DNA of 64,000 nt from Chloroflexi bacterium HGW-Chloroflexi-10 (GCA_002840755.1 PHBZ01000001.1:310001-374000); one strand, 5' to 3'. Positions 7,615 to 16,748 are shown, numbered from the stretch's first letter. Notes: generated from the sequence alone by a model not told the origin. Numbers and translations: made by a program.

Positions 7615-8964
7615 ATGCTGAAAATCAATACCGATACTATTCTGGCTCAGATTCAGTCTGCGCTGGAAAGTGATGATGTCAATTCCGCTATTCGTGTTTT
7701 GGAGAATTTACGCTCTCAGGATCAGGCGGATATTTTTGATGATTTGGAAGAAGCCGAACAGATCGCGCTGTTGCCACATCTTTCCCCTTCTGTTTCTGCA
7801 AATATTTTGGAGGAAATGGAAGACGAGGATGTACTCGAGTTGGTCAGTGCTCTTGATTCGCAGGATGCTATTCGCATTGTGGATGAGATGGAGCCGGATG
7901 AGGCTGCTGACCTTCTGGGCGATATGGATGATGTTAAGGCAGAAGCGATTTTGGCTGGGCTGGATAACTCGGATGAGATTCGCCCCTTGATGCTGCATGC
8001 TGATGACAGCGCCGGTGGATTGATGACCTCGGATTTTATAGCATTGCGTTGCAAAATGCGTGCAGGTGATGCCATTCAGGTCTTGCGTGAACTGCGTCCG
8101 GATCGCGAGGAGATTTATTACCTCTTTATTGTGGATGCGCATGATGTGCTCTTTGGCGTTCTCGGACTGCGGGAGTTGATTGTAGCTGCTCCGAACACAT
8201 TGTTGGAAGAAATCATGGATCCGCAAGTATTGGCAGTTACAGTAGGCATAGATCAGGAAGAGGTGGCGCGGGTCATTTCAAAGTATGACTTGCTGGCGTT
8301 ACCTGTTGTTGATGTCAATCGCAAGCTGGTGGGTGTGATTACCGTTGATGATGTTATTGATGTCATCGAAGAAGAGACCACGGAAGATTTTCAGAGATTG
8401 GGCGGTGCTCAACCGTTGGATCAGCCGTATCTGAATACCAGTTCCTGGCATATTGCAAAGAAACGCATTGGCTGGTTGCTGTTATTGTTTCTCACAGGCA
8501 GCCTCACCGGCACAGTGATGCGCATGTTTGAGAAGGAATTGTTTGCCGTTGTGGCGCTATCTTATTTTATTCCGTTATTGATTGGTACGGGTGGAAATGC
8601 CGGATCACAAACGACCAGCACGATCATTCGTGCTTTGGCAGTTGGTGATATTGATCTTTCTGATGCGTTGCACTCCCTCTGGCACGAATTGAAAGTGGGG
8701 TTGATGTTGGGACTGGGGATGTCGATAGCGGCGTATGTCCGGGCAATCACCTGGGGTACTACATCAGCATTGGCGTTGACGGTTTCGCTTTCAATCATGA
8801 TTATTGTACTCTGGGCGAATATTTCGGGCGCAATCCTGCCATTGCTGGCAGCTAAATTGAAAATTGATCCGACGGTTGTTTCTGGCCCGGTGATGAGCAC
8901 GTTGGTGGATGCCACCGGTTTGTTTATTTACTTCACAATTGCGAAAGTGGTGATTGGACTTTAA
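7615..8964 (+). CDS. mgtE: Magnesium transporter MgtE
   Basis: The 449-residue length matches full MgtE. The order is an acidic helical N domain (about 1-125), a CBS pair (about 130-255) and the membrane channel domain (about 285-449). Family signatures include DDSAGGLMTSDF at the N/CBS junction, GTGGNAGSQTTSTIIRALA in the membrane part and SGPVMSTLVDATGLFIYF, which carries the Asp of the Mg2+ pore. MgtE is a dimeric Mg2+-gated channel; the cytosolic N and CBS domains bind Mg2+ and close the pore when Mg2+ is high. The start has a CCGGAGGTG ribosome site. A leader of about 170 bases precedes it. Confidence 0.95.
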   Translation: MLKINTDTILAQIQSALESDDVNSAIRVLENLRSQDQADIFDDLEEAEQIALLPHLSPSVSANILEEMEDEDVLELVSALDSQDAIRIVDEMEPDEAADLLGDMDDVKAEAILAGLDNSDEIRPLMLHADDSAGGLMTSDFIALRCKMRAGDAIQVLRELRPDREEIYYLFIVDAHDVLFGVLGLRELIVAAPNTLLEEIMDPQVLAVTVGIDQEEVARVISKYDLLALPVVDVNRKLVGVITVDDVIDVIEEETTEDFQRLGGAQPLDQPYLNTSSWHIAKKRIGWLLLLFLTGSLTGTVMRMFEKELFAVVALSYFIPLLIGTGGNAGSQTTSTIIRALAVGDIDLSDALHSLWHELKVGLMLGLGMSIAAYVRAITWGTTSALALTVSLSIMIIVLWANISGAILPLLAAKLKIDPTVVSGPVMSTLVDATGLFIYFTIAKVVIGL

Positions 8965-9007
8965 AAGTCGGATCTTTTATTTTTAAGAAAATTAATCCTT
9001 GTCCTGG

Positions 9008-9766
9008 TCAAACGCTCATGGCAAGGATTTTTTGTTGTATATCTTCCACCCAGATCGGGTCAATTTTTAGAAGACGTTTCTTTTTAAGGTTTTCTTTGAC
9101 AATCCAGTGTATATCCATATCTTTAACGGCTGCCCATTTCTCTATGTAAATTTTTCCTTCCAGCGGACAGGCGGAGATGGCCACGCTCCAGGTATAAGCC
9201 AATCCCTGGCGAAGTACACGCAGGTCTTCGGCTTTGCGGTTGTCGGATTGTAGCAGGTTGTTGGTAATCATATCAAGCAAGAGCAGTACCTGGCGGGTGT
9301 CTTGCGCATTTTTGAGTAGACGCGGTTCACAAAGACCGGCTGCAGCGGCACGCTGTTCCAGCCAGGTTCCGGATTGGACCCAGCTATTCATTTCTTCCAG
9401 CAGGACTGGTAAATTAGTATCGCCAATGGTTTGTAAGGCCATTGCGGCTGCTTCACGTATCCGCCAACGTGGGTCATTCGCCTGGTGGCGCAGAGTCTGC
9501 CAGTAATTGATGCGGCCCTCACGGATGAGTTTGCCCAACCCGAGGGTACCGCAAAAAGCCAGAAAACATTCCGGAGTGTTCTCGGGGGCCAACTCGGGCG
9601 TGTGTTCCAGGCAAGCAATAAAAAAGGGTTCATCACCCTCTTGTGCAGTCGCATAGGCCAGTTCTAGGTTGCCGCGCGGACCGGGAAGGTTGGAGTTTAC
9701 TTTAAGATAAGCGAACCAATTTGATGATTCTTGCAGGTTTTGGCGGTATTCTTCGATTTTATTCAT
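9008..9766 (-). CDS. HEAT-repeat-like protein, unknown function
   Basis: The 252-residue soluble protein contains at least one clear HEAT-like helical pair near residue 90-125 (DPRWRIREAAAMALQTIGD) followed by further helices (WLEQRAAAAGL). DNA glycosylases of the AlkD type and phycobilisome lyases also use such repeats, but I see no catalytic residues of those families. It is transcribed alone on the minus strand, facing mgtE. Start ATG 9766 has an AGAGGA site. Confidence 0.55.
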   Translation of the reverse strand: MNKIEEYRQNLQESSNWFAYLKVNSNLPGPRGNLELAYATAQEGDEPFFIACLEHTPELAPENTPECFLAFCGTLGLGKLIREGRINYWQTLRHQANDPRWRIREAAAMALQTIGDTNLPVLLEEMNSWVQSGTWLEQRAAAAGLCEPRLLKNAQDTRQVLLLLDMITNNLLQSDNRKAEDLRVLRQGLAYTWSVAISACPLEGKIYIEKWAAVKDMDIHWIVKENLKKKRLLKIDPIWVEDIQQKILAMSV

Positions 9767-9998
9767 AGAGGGTCCTCTGCTTCTATTGTACGTCTAATTC
9801 TCATCTTGCGAAGTGTTTTACAGTAAGTATCCGGACATAATACAGTAGCCATTCAATGCTTTTAAAAGTATTTTAAGGCCTATTGGAAAGTTGATTGATT
9901 TTGATAGCATAATCTTTTATCCATGCTTGAAATTGATCCGGGTTTCGTTTAATATAGATAATATAAGTCCAAATAGTGAAATGCGTTCCAGGAGAGCG

Positions 9999-10448
9999 AT
10001 GAAAGGTAACCGTACAATGGTAAAATTAAAAGAACTTTTACGATCCAAAGGGGGCGAAGTGTGGTATGTAGTGCCCAAGACCAGTGTGTGTGTAGTAATT
10101 CAGTTGATGGCAGAAAAGGGGGTTGGTGCATTGCCGGTGGTGGATGAAACCGGATTGGTAGGCATAATCAGTGAGCGGGATATGATGCGCATTATCGCCG
10201 TGAACAAAAACTGCCTCGATGAAGAAATTTCTGAGTATATGACACGCAATGTGATTACCGCTTCTCCGGAAACGACCCTGGAAGAATGTATGCAGTTGAT
10301 GATTGATAAGCACTTTCGCCATCTTCCGGTGGTGGAAGATGGTCAACTGACCGGGATTGTCTCAATTCGTGATGTGGTGCGAGTGCTCTTGGATCAGCGT
10401 GATGCCTTGATTACTGATCTGGAGAACTACATTGTTGGTAAGCGGTAA
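9999..10448 (+). CDS. CBS-pair protein
   Basis: ATG 9999 follows an AGGAGAG site and gives 149 residues; the frame opens at 9891 but that extension has no ribosome site. The protein is two CBS domains and nothing else: the first around residues 20-75 (GALPVVDETGLVGIISERD), the second around 85-140 (HLPVVEDGQLTGIVSIRD). Stand-alone CBS pairs bind adenosine nucleotides and act as energy or redox sensors for partner proteins. A related copy lies at 12359-12802 on the other strand, roughly half identical by eye. No partner gene is adjacent. Confidence 0.85.
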   Translation: MKGNRTMVKLKELLRSKGGEVWYVVPKTSVCVVIQLMAEKGVGALPVVDETGLVGIISERDMMRIIAVNKNCLDEEISEYMTRNVITASPETTLEECMQLMIDKHFRHLPVVEDGQLTGIVSIRDVVRVLLDQRDALITDLENYIVGKR

Positions 10449-10454
10449 GCTGGT

Positions 10455-11468
10455 TTAAGGTTTTTGTGCAAAGCGACCATCATCCCGTGTGATTTGTATC
10501 CCGTTAATGTTTTGTTCAAGCCAACCCAGACGATCCACCATGGGTGAATCAAATTGAGGTACAAATGGTTTGATATCCAATAAAGGAGTCTGATCGAGCA
10601 TATCCACACCCGAAATATGCAGCCGCGAACCTTCCACAGAATTCAGGCGAACAACAGAAAGACCGATTGGGTTGGGTCTTGCCGGTGCACGTGTGGCGAA
10701 TATACCGTGTTGGTTTTGGTCTAAGAACGGTTGGACGATTAACTGGCTGGGTGCGGCAAGGTGGAATGCGTATAAAAGAATAATATGAGAAAAACCGTCT
10801 AGGTCTTGCAGGCCAGCCTGGTATTGCGGGAAGATATCGATAAATCCGGTACTATTGGCAGCCGCTTTGGGTTGGATAGGGGTTCCGGAGGGTTCCTTGT
10901 GCGGGCTATGAATAATGCCAATTGGTGAAAAAGTGTAAACATTTGTTTGGTCGCTCATTTGAAGACGTTCGCGGTACCACGTAGAACCTTGTGGTGTCTC
11001 TTCTATAAATGAATAGCCAATTTTTTCAAGGAGACGATTGGAGGCTGGATGGATAACGTGGGTTGCCGTAACCCGGCGGCACTCCGGTTGCGATAAGGCC
11101 CATTCTGTTAAGGCAGATATGGCTTCGCTCATAATACCTTGGTTACGAAATTTAGGGTCAATGCCATACCCGATTTCTGTGGAATTATTTTTATCCGGAT
11201 AACCTTTAAAGCCAGCCAAACCAGCTCCGAAGGCTGGTTCGCGAATCTGGATAAGCCAATAGGTGCGCCAGATATGATGCATCTCCGGGGTATTGTCTAA
11301 ATGCGCCAGTTTGGCGTTAATCGCGCGTTCCACGTTTTCATCTATGATTAAACGGGAAATCGGAAACCCCAGTTCTTGCTCCAATTTATCCGGGTCTTTT
11401 AGAAAATCACCCAATTGTTGGATGGAAAGTGGAAATATTTCCAGATGTTGGGTGATGATTCGCTTCAT
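10455..11468 (-). CDS. Fusion of a GNAT acetyltransferase and TrmO (tRNA m6t6A37 methyltransferase)
   Basis: Residues 1 to about 168 form a RimJ/RimL-type GNAT domain (IGYGIDPKFRNQGIMSEAI acetyl-CoA loop, ATHVIHPASNRLLEKIGY). From about residue 171 the protein is a full TsaA/UPF0066 domain (SPIGIIHSPHKEP, GFSHIILLYAFH, RAPARPNPIGLSVVRL). TrmO uses S-adenosylmethionine to N6-methylate threonylcarbamoyladenosine 37 of tRNA-Thr. There is no stop or frame change between the domains, so this is a true 337-residue fusion, with an internal Met at the junction. The start codon overlaps the stop of the upstream GNAT gene (ATGA), implying translational coupling. The GNAT substrate is unknown. Confidence 0.88.
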   Translation of the reverse strand: MKRIITQHLEIFPLSIQQLGDFLKDPDKLEQELGFPISRLIIDENVERAINAKLAHLDNTPEMHHIWRTYWLIQIREPAFGAGLAGFKGYPDKNNSTEIGYGIDPKFRNQGIMSEAISALTEWALSQPECRRVTATHVIHPASNRLLEKIGYSFIEETPQGSTWYRERLQMSDQTNVYTFSPIGIIHSPHKEPSGTPIQPKAAANSTGFIDIFPQYQAGLQDLDGFSHIILLYAFHLAAPSQLIVQPFLDQNQHGIFATRAPARPNPIGLSVVRLNSVEGSRLHISGVDMLDQTPLLDIKPFVPQFDSPMVDRLGWLEQNINGIQITRDDGRFAQKP

Positions 11469-11923
11469 TTTGGATTAGATTTGTCGGTGAAATAAAGGCA
11501 CATTACTTCTTCGCCTTCAATAATTTCACCTGTCTTTTCAAAGCTCAGGCTGCGGTAGAGTGATTCGGCAGCCGAATTGCCGGGTGAAATGCTTAATTTA
11601 ATGTGATCACAGCTTGGCCTTTTGCGCACTTCATCTATAATGATTTTCAGGGCTTTACGACCGTATCCTTTGCCTTGGTAATAGCGGTCAATCATCAAAC
11701 GGCATAACCAGTAGCTTTCATCCTGTAAATTGAATGCATACATTAAAAACCCCACTGGTCGGTCGCCAACGTAAATACCCAACGGAATACACTCGGGGAA
11801 AACTTTGGACTCCGCGATGGAGTATAGATTACTGGCAACATGATGATGCTGGTCTTGACTGACCTCCAGGCTGGTGATTTCCTCAAAATTTGCCTTCGTC
11901 ACCGGACGCAATTCAACAGTCAC
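11465..11923 (-). CDS. GNAT acetyltransferase, spermidine-acetyltransferase-like
   Basis: About 152 residues with the GNAT acetyl-CoA-binding loop (LMIDRYYQGKGYGRKALKI) and the C-terminal NSAAESLYRSLSFEKTGE segment seen in polyamine and diamine acetyltransferases such as BltD/PaiA. The GTG at 11923 is about ten bases from AGGAG; an alternative GTG at 11932 is too close to it. It overlaps the following GNAT-TrmO gene by 4 bases. The substrate cannot be read from sequence. Confidence 0.78.
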   Translation of the reverse strand: MTVELRPVTKANFEEITSLEVSQDQHHHVASNLYSIAESKVFPECIPLGIYVGDRPVGFLMYAFNLQDESYWLCRLMIDRYYQGKGYGRKALKIIIDEVRKRPSCDHIKLSISPGNSAAESLYRSLSFEKTGEIIEGEEVMCLYFTDKSNPK

Positions 11924-12074
11924 TATTTGCACGCTCCTTCAGAAAAAAGACGTTAAACCGTCCTATTTGTACCACAAACAGACCGATCCGGGGGCAAAAG
12001 TTGTGTTAAAAATTGGTTAAATTCACCGATGATTATCCAAAGAAACTCTGGAAGTGAATTACGCTTATCCGGCA

Positions 12075-12260
12075 TTACGAGAAACGGATCTCTTCTTTGC
12101 CTTTTAATAAATACCATGCAGCACTGGCACTGTAGACTAACCATAATATTGCAGGGATGAGAGCAGTCCAGTTGAATACCAGATTGATTGTCAGGATTAG
12201 CCAGAAAAGGCCAAGTATGAGAGCGATTTCAGAAGATTGGGATTGTTGATTTTCCATCAT
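12075..12260 (-). CDS. Small two-helix membrane protein
   Basis: The 61-residue protein has a polar start, two hydrophobic helices (about residues 11-28 and 30-50) and a short charged tail KGKEEIRFS. The start is ATG 12260 (or the next codon) behind GAGG. It lies downstream of the CBS gene on the same strand with a gap of about 100 bases. No family is recognised. Confidence 0.5.
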   Translation of the reverse strand: MMENQQSQSSEIALILGLFWLILTINLVFNWTALIPAILWLVYSASAAWYLLKGKEEIRFS

Positions 12261-12358
12261 AACCTCGTAATTAGAATTTATATTCTATATAATAACAGAA
12301 TATATTTTCTAATGCAAGAGGTTTTTAGAATTAATTTTCTGTATTGCGTAGATTGCTG

Positions 12359-12802
12359 TTATTGTCCGTAGCCGCGCCCGGAAATATAGTTTTCCATTTG
12401 TTGAATGGTAGTGTCCTTTTCAGAGACTACCTGGCGCACAACATCACCGATCGAAATTAAGCCAATTAACTGGTTGTTCTCAACAATCGGCAAATGACGG
12501 ATATGGTGGGTGGTCATGATTAGCATGCACTCACTGACCGTGGCATCCGGAATAGTGGTGATTACTTCTTTGGTCATATAATTGTCAATAGTCGCATGCA
12601 TTTTGCATTCATGTGTTTCAGCAATCATATGTACAAAATCACGCTCGGAAATAATGCCTACCAGTCCCATTTCATCTAAAACCGGGAGAGCGCCGATGTC
12701 TTTTTGTGCCATTAATTGAAGTGCATTAATGACGGTCGCTTTGGGATGGATCGACCAGATAATACTCTCTTTATTACGGAGCAGTTCCTTGACTGTACAC
12801 AT
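12359..12802 (-). CDS. CBS-pair protein
   Basis: ATG 12802 follows AGGAGGAA at good spacing; it gives 147 residues made only of two CBS domains (GALPVLDEMGLVGIISERD near 45-65 and HLPIVENNQLIGLISIGD near 110-128). It is a paralogue of the protein at 9999-10448; the second copy has SIGD where the first has SIRD in the last CBS motif, a position that usually contacts the ligand phosphate. Role: nucleotide-sensing regulatory module, partner unknown. Confidence 0.82.
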   Translation of the reverse strand: MCTVKELLRNKESIIWSIHPKATVINALQLMAQKDIGALPVLDEMGLVGIISERDFVHMIAETHECKMHATIDNYMTKEVITTIPDATVSECMLIMTTHHIRHLPIVENNQLIGLISIGDVVRQVVSEKDTTIQQMENYISGRGYGQ

Positions 12803-12805
12803 CAC

Positions 12806-13224
12806 TTCCTCCTTGGATTGAATTAACGAATAATTTGAATCTAGCCTGGAAAGGTAATGTGGTTTGATGGTTGTTTTCTAAATTGGGGTTGGGTAAATGG
12901 GTTCGATGTGCTGGAATGTGAATTTCCATTCAATTCGATTTTGCCTATGGCAATTGTGATAATCAGTACAATTAAAATCGTATTTATATGATACCGATTT
13001 TGTCTCGGAGATTCAAGCATTTTTGGCCGACCAATACCAAAATTATTGACTGTATACCGGTGGGTTTAAAAAAACAAAAACGCATTACAAATTTTTATTT
13101 TCAGATAGTATCTGCATGTATTTCCGGCTGTTGTTGCAGGGGCTGGTTTGGAGAATAGCATTGTGTTACACTACTTTTTGGATAGACTGAAGAATATAAA
13201 AAATTGGGTGTGGAGTGTGCCTGC
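12806..13224 (+). other. Gene-free gap of about 420 bases between divergent genes
   Basis: It lies between the minus-strand CBS gene and the plus-strand erythrin-VIT1 gene. I see an A+T-rich stretch, a short palindrome TTGCC-TAT-GGCAA at 12941-12953, and a weak promoter candidate TTGTGT (13161-13166) with TAGACT (13183-13188) at 16 bases. No convincing coding frame or RNA gene is seen. Confidence 0.4.
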
Positions 13225-14340
13225 ATGACGAATATTGAACAATGGGTTTCGTTTTATCTTGATGAGCGCAATGGTGCTTTGTTGTATCAGGCTCTGGTGA
13301 GTGTGGAAAAAGATGGACGATTGGCTGAAGTTTATCAACGGATTGCCGATAGTGAAATTCGGCATGCCGAGGTTTGGGCCAAAAAGATTCAAGATGCCGG
13401 GCATTCCGTACCAAAATTTTCTCCTACATGGCGTACACGCACTATGATCTGGCTTTCGAAGAGGTTTGGTGCAGATTTGATCTTACCTATGATCCAGAAC
13501 ATGGAGCAAATGGGTAGTGTCGGGTACGCCGCTTTGGGAGATATGAGTCGTATGCAGGGCGAGGAACAGTCGCATGCCTTTTTGGTCACTCAAATAAAAC
13601 ATTCTGTGCGTGGGGGAATACAAGGTGGAGTACTGGCTCAGTTGGAAGGTCGTCACCGCAGTGCGGGCGGGAACGCTTTGCGCGCCGCGGTCTTGGGTGC
13701 TAATGATGGATTGGTTTCCAATATGAGTCTGGTAATGGGCGTGGCAGGTGCCGCGGTGGGTAACCGCGCTATTCTCATAACGGGAATCGCTGGGATGTTG
13801 GCAGGGGCTATTTCAATGGCTTTAGGGGAATGGCTTTCCGTTCAGAGTTCGCGTGAATTGTACAGTCATCAGATTAAAGTCGAAACTGCTGAAATTGAAC
13901 AGGCTCCTGAAGAAGAAGCTGAAGAACTGGCGCTTATTTACGAAGCGCGCGGTCTGAAACCGGAGCAAGCACGTTTGTTGGCAGACCAGATTCTGTCTGA
14001 CAAAGATAGTGCCGTGCAGACTCTGGTCCGTGAAGAGTTGGGAATTGACCCTGAAGAATTGGGTGGATCAGCTTGGGAAGCAGCAATAACCTCGTTCATT
14101 CTCTTTGCACTGGGGGCAGTAATTCCGGTGGCGCCGTTTGCATTCCTGAGCGGGATGACAGCGGTGCTCGTCAGTATTGCATTGAGTGTGGTGGGTTTGT
14201 TCCTGTTGGGTGCGGTAATTACGCTGTTTACCGGGCGGGGTGTTTGGTTTTCGGGAATGCGCATGGTGGTCTTTGGGCTGTTGGCGGCGGCGGTTACATT
14301 TGGCATTGGGCATTTAATTGGAGTGAGTCTGGTCGGGTAA
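13225..14340 (+). CDS. Erythrin-VIT1 fusion: MbfA-like iron/manganese exporter
   Basis: ATG 13225 (behind GGAGTG) gives 371 residues. Residues about 5-140 form a ferritin-like four-helix domain with carboxylate/His pairs typical of a di-iron site (YLDERNGALLYQ, DSEIRHAEVW, GEEQSHAF). Residues about 150-371 are a VIT1/CCC1 transporter: GANDGLVSNMSLVMGVAGA, then an acidic cytosolic metal-binding helix (EQAPEEEAEELALIYEARG), then three more membrane helices. Such fusions (MbfA, membrane-bound ferritin) export Fe2+ and protect against peroxide. VIT1 relatives can move Mn2+ as well. It is monocistronic, with a convergent neighbour. No Fur or Irr box is recognised. Confidence 0.88.
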   Translation: MTNIEQWVSFYLDERNGALLYQALVSVEKDGRLAEVYQRIADSEIRHAEVWAKKIQDAGHSVPKFSPTWRTRTMIWLSKRFGADLILPMIQNMEQMGSVGYAALGDMSRMQGEEQSHAFLVTQIKHSVRGGIQGGVLAQLEGRHRSAGGNALRAAVLGANDGLVSNMSLVMGVAGAAVGNRAILITGIAGMLAGAISMALGEWLSVQSSRELYSHQIKVETAEIEQAPEEEAEELALIYEARGLKPEQARLLADQILSDKDSAVQTLVREELGIDPEELGGSAWEAAITSFILFALGAVIPVAPFAFLSGMTAVLVSIALSVVGLFLLGAVITLFTGRGVWFSGMRMVVFGLLAAAVTFGIGHLIGVSLVG

Positions 14341-14345
14341 ATTGT

Positions 14346-15131
14346 CTATCCCTGGAAAAATGTAGTGTAAAGCAAACGCAGGATGGTGGCGCCAGTGACA
14401 ATCAGGAAAAAGAATCGGATAAATTTCACTCCGGATCGCAGCACCATATGTGAGCCTAGAAAAGCACCACAAAATTGACCGGCTGCCATAATTAACCCCG
14501 GCAGCCACAGCACTTTACCGCCGATAGCAAATATAACCAATGCCACGATGTTGCTGGTAAAGTTGACCCACTTAGTGTAGGCGTTGGCTTTTTTTAGGTT
14601 AAATCCCAATAACAGAACATAAGCGATCAGCCAGAAATTACCGGTGCCAGGGCCAAAAAAACCGTCATAAAAACCCAATAACAGACCGAAAAGTACAAAA
14701 AATAAGCGGGCATGCATTTTTGCCTGGGTATCCCGCAAGCCCATTTCTTTGAAAAACAAGGAGAAAATCAGAATGACCAACAGCATGAAGGGGATGAGAT
14801 ATTGCAGGATTTCTTTGGAAATCAATTGAATAGTGAACGTACCTACGGCTGCGCCAATCGCTGTAAAGAGAATCCCAAAAGCCACTTCACGTATCTTTAC
14901 TAATCCTCCGCGGGTATAGTTTAAAGAGGCGATCAGGCTGCCAAAACTGGATTGCAATTTGTTGGTGCCCAGGGCAAAGTGCGGTGGCAAACCTACCGAG
15001 AGCAGCACCGGTACGGAAATCAATCCGCCGCCGCCGGCTATAGAATCAACAAGGCCGGAGAAAAACCCACCGGCAAATAAAATCAAAAAAATAGGAAAAC
15101 TAAAATCTGGCAATGTGGCTCCCGGCACCAT
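14346..15131 (-). CDS. TauE/SafE family membrane transporter
   Basis: The 261-residue protein is a TauE/SafE (DUF81) permease: FLILFAGGFFSGLVDSIAGGGG at the N terminus and the second-half repeat FGLLLGFYDGFFGPGTGNF. These proteins export sulfite, sulfoacetate or related C2/S anions in some bacteria; substrate here is unknown. The frame opens at a GTG at 15218, but that start lies inside a long hairpin, so ATG 15131 with a clean N terminus is preferred, although its ribosome site is weak. Confidence 0.85.
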   Translation of the reverse strand: MVPGATLPDFSFPIFLILFAGGFFSGLVDSIAGGGGLISVPVLLSVGLPPHFALGTNKLQSSFGSLIASLNYTRGGLVKIREVAFGILFTAIGAAVGTFTIQLISKEILQYLIPFMLLVILIFSLFFKEMGLRDTQAKMHARLFFVLFGLLLGFYDGFFGPGTGNFWLIAYVLLLGFNLKKANAYTKWVNFTSNIVALVIFAIGGKVLWLPGLIMAAGQFCGAFLGSHMVLRSGVKFIRFFFLIVTGATILRLLYTTFFQG

Positions 15132-15212
15132 CCTGGGCGGGGTAAGAACTGTGTCGGCATTTATGATATCATGTCTTGTCTGTAGATAGAAGATGGTATT
15201 GTCCTTAATTGG

Positions 15213-15240
15213 CGACACCGCTCATTTTTGAGCGGTGTCG
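15213..15240. terminator. Perfect 12-bp stem-loop between two minus-strand genes
   Basis: CGACACCGCTCA (15213-15224) pairs with TGAGCGGTGTCG (15229-15240) around TTTT. No U-tract follows on either strand, so it may be a terminator of an atypical kind or a 3'-end stabiliser for the YccF gene transcript. Confidence 0.5.
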
Positions 15241-15269
15241 CATAACAGCGTTCTGTACGCTGGGGTGAT

Positions 15270-15707
15270 TTAGTAGCTGGAAAGGGTGGTGATGGCGGGG
15301 ACGCGGTCAAACATCCAGAAGGCAATAGGTAGCCCCAACCCGAGGGTGATACCCGCGATAGCCCAGGCAGCCAGCAGCCACAGAGCGCTGAACCACCAAC
15401 CGATCAGGATAAAGTAGAAGGCTCGCAGCAGGAACGGTTGTTGGGTCTTGGTGATGGTGCGGGTGATCCATTGACCATCTTTTTGCACCAGGTAGCGGTT
15501 AATGCGTACCGGTTTAAGAGTCATGATTTGGGGGATACGGTTAAGCATGAGCAATCCAAGGGGCAGACCGATGATGGAGACCACCAGTACCCAGGCTATG
15601 GTTGTCCAGATACCGCCTAACCACAACCCGACGAAAATAAAATATAACGCACGGATGAGCAGGCCGGGGCCTTTTTCTTGTTCAACTCGAACAGATGAAG
15701 CAGACAT
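15270..15707 (-). CDS. YccF-domain inner membrane protein
   Basis: The 145-residue protein holds two copies of the YccF motif, LIRALYFIFVGLWLGGIWT and LLRAFYFILIGWWFSALWL, each followed by a GLPLG- or GLPIA-type turn. Four or more membrane helices are predicted by eye. The family (formerly DUF307) is widespread and of unknown function. Start ATG 15707 has an AAGGA about ten bases upstream. Confidence 0.85.
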   Translation of the reverse strand: MSASSVRVEQEKGPGLLIRALYFIFVGLWLGGIWTTIAWVLVVSIIGLPLGLLMLNRIPQIMTLKPVRINRYLVQKDGQWITRTITKTQQPFLLRAFYFILIGWWFSALWLLAAWAIAGITLGLGLPIAFWMFDRVPAITTLSSY

Positions 15708-15862
15708 TTGTTTCTAATCCTTTCTGATATCGATCCACCATTATTATGTGGTGTTCATGAATATATACGCAGATGGTTTTAAAAAGTTGCATTACAGGTT
15801 GAATTTGAATAAACTCATCTGGTTACCAGACAAATTCTCGTTTAGAATTGATTTATCTCGCC

Positions 15863-16639
15863 ATGAAAGAAAAAATTATGACTTTTTTTGCGCAACCGCC
15901 GATTACACGCTATGATTTGAATTTTCGAATTGCCGGAATTCCGGTACGCGTCCATCCCTTATTTTGGTTGATGGGGCTGCTCTTTGCCTCCTCATCTAGA
16001 AATTTGGTAAACATACTGATATGGATCGTAGCCATCTTTGTTTCCATTTTAATCCATGAGTTGGGACACGCATTGGTGATGCGGGCTTATGGCATTAAGT
16101 CACAGGTAATTCTGTATGTTATGGGTGGGCTGACGGTGCCGGAATCAGTCTGGTGGGGAGATAAAACGGTCAATATTTCGTTAAATTCGAAACAGGAAAA
16201 CCTGGTTTCCTTTGCCGGAGCCGGCGCTGGATTTCTCCTGGCCGGGCTGGTGATGGCAATCTCTATTCTGATGGGCGGTTCGATTTTTACCACATCCTTA
16301 TTTGGAGTGATCCCTTTCCCGGTCGTTTCGCTGCCCTGGGGTGGACAGCTCTTAAGTACTTTTGTGATGTCGATGATCTGGATTAATATCTTTTGGGGTG
16401 TCATCAATCTGATGCCGGTCTATCCATTGGATGGCGGCAATATCGCCCGTAGGTTATTCGTTCAGGCGGATCAATACGACGGTCTGCGTAAGTCATTGTG
16501 GGTTTCTACCATTATTGGCGGGGTGATTGCAGTGGTTGGTTTGACTCTGCTTAGCAGTTTTTATATGGCATTTCTGTTTGGAATACTGGCTGTGCAGAGT
16601 TATCTTGCTCTGCGCGGTAAACCCGGGATACCCTTTTGA
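15863..16639 (+). CDS. Site-2 protease family (M50) membrane metalloprotease
   Basis: The 258-residue polytopic protein has the zinc motif HELGH (residues 65-69 from ATG 15863) in a membrane helix and the second zinc/structural motif NLMPVYPLDGG near residue 190. This is the compact SpoIVFB/Rip-like group, which cuts transmembrane substrates such as anti-sigma factors. ATG 15863 is preferred to an in-frame TTG at 15848; a third candidate is ATG 15878. No substrate gene is adjacent. Confidence 0.87.
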   Translation: MKEKIMTFFAQPPITRYDLNFRIAGIPVRVHPLFWLMGLLFASSSRNLVNILIWIVAIFVSILIHELGHALVMRAYGIKSQVILYVMGGLTVPESVWWGDKTVNISLNSKQENLVSFAGAGAGFLLAGLVMAISILMGGSIFTTSLFGVIPFPVVSLPWGGQLLSTFVMSMIWINIFWGVINLMPVYPLDGGNIARRLFVQADQYDGLRKSLWVSTIIGGVIAVVGLTLLSSFYMAFLFGILAVQSYLALRGKPGIPF

Positions 16640-16748
16640 TTAACTAACATAAAACCGGTTACTTTGCAGAAAATGACCCTCAGTGCCTGGTCGACCTGGA
16701 CAATCCATATAAATTTTTGCTATAGTAAATAAAAAAAGGGAGTGATCC

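Noticed and set aside
11953..12144. 63-residue minus-strand frame
   Set aside because: It overlaps the better-supported 61-residue membrane protein in another frame and has no ribosome site or motif.
15132..15218. GTG start of TauE at 15218
   Set aside because: It lies inside a 12-bp stem-loop and adds a polar stretch that does not belong to the family.
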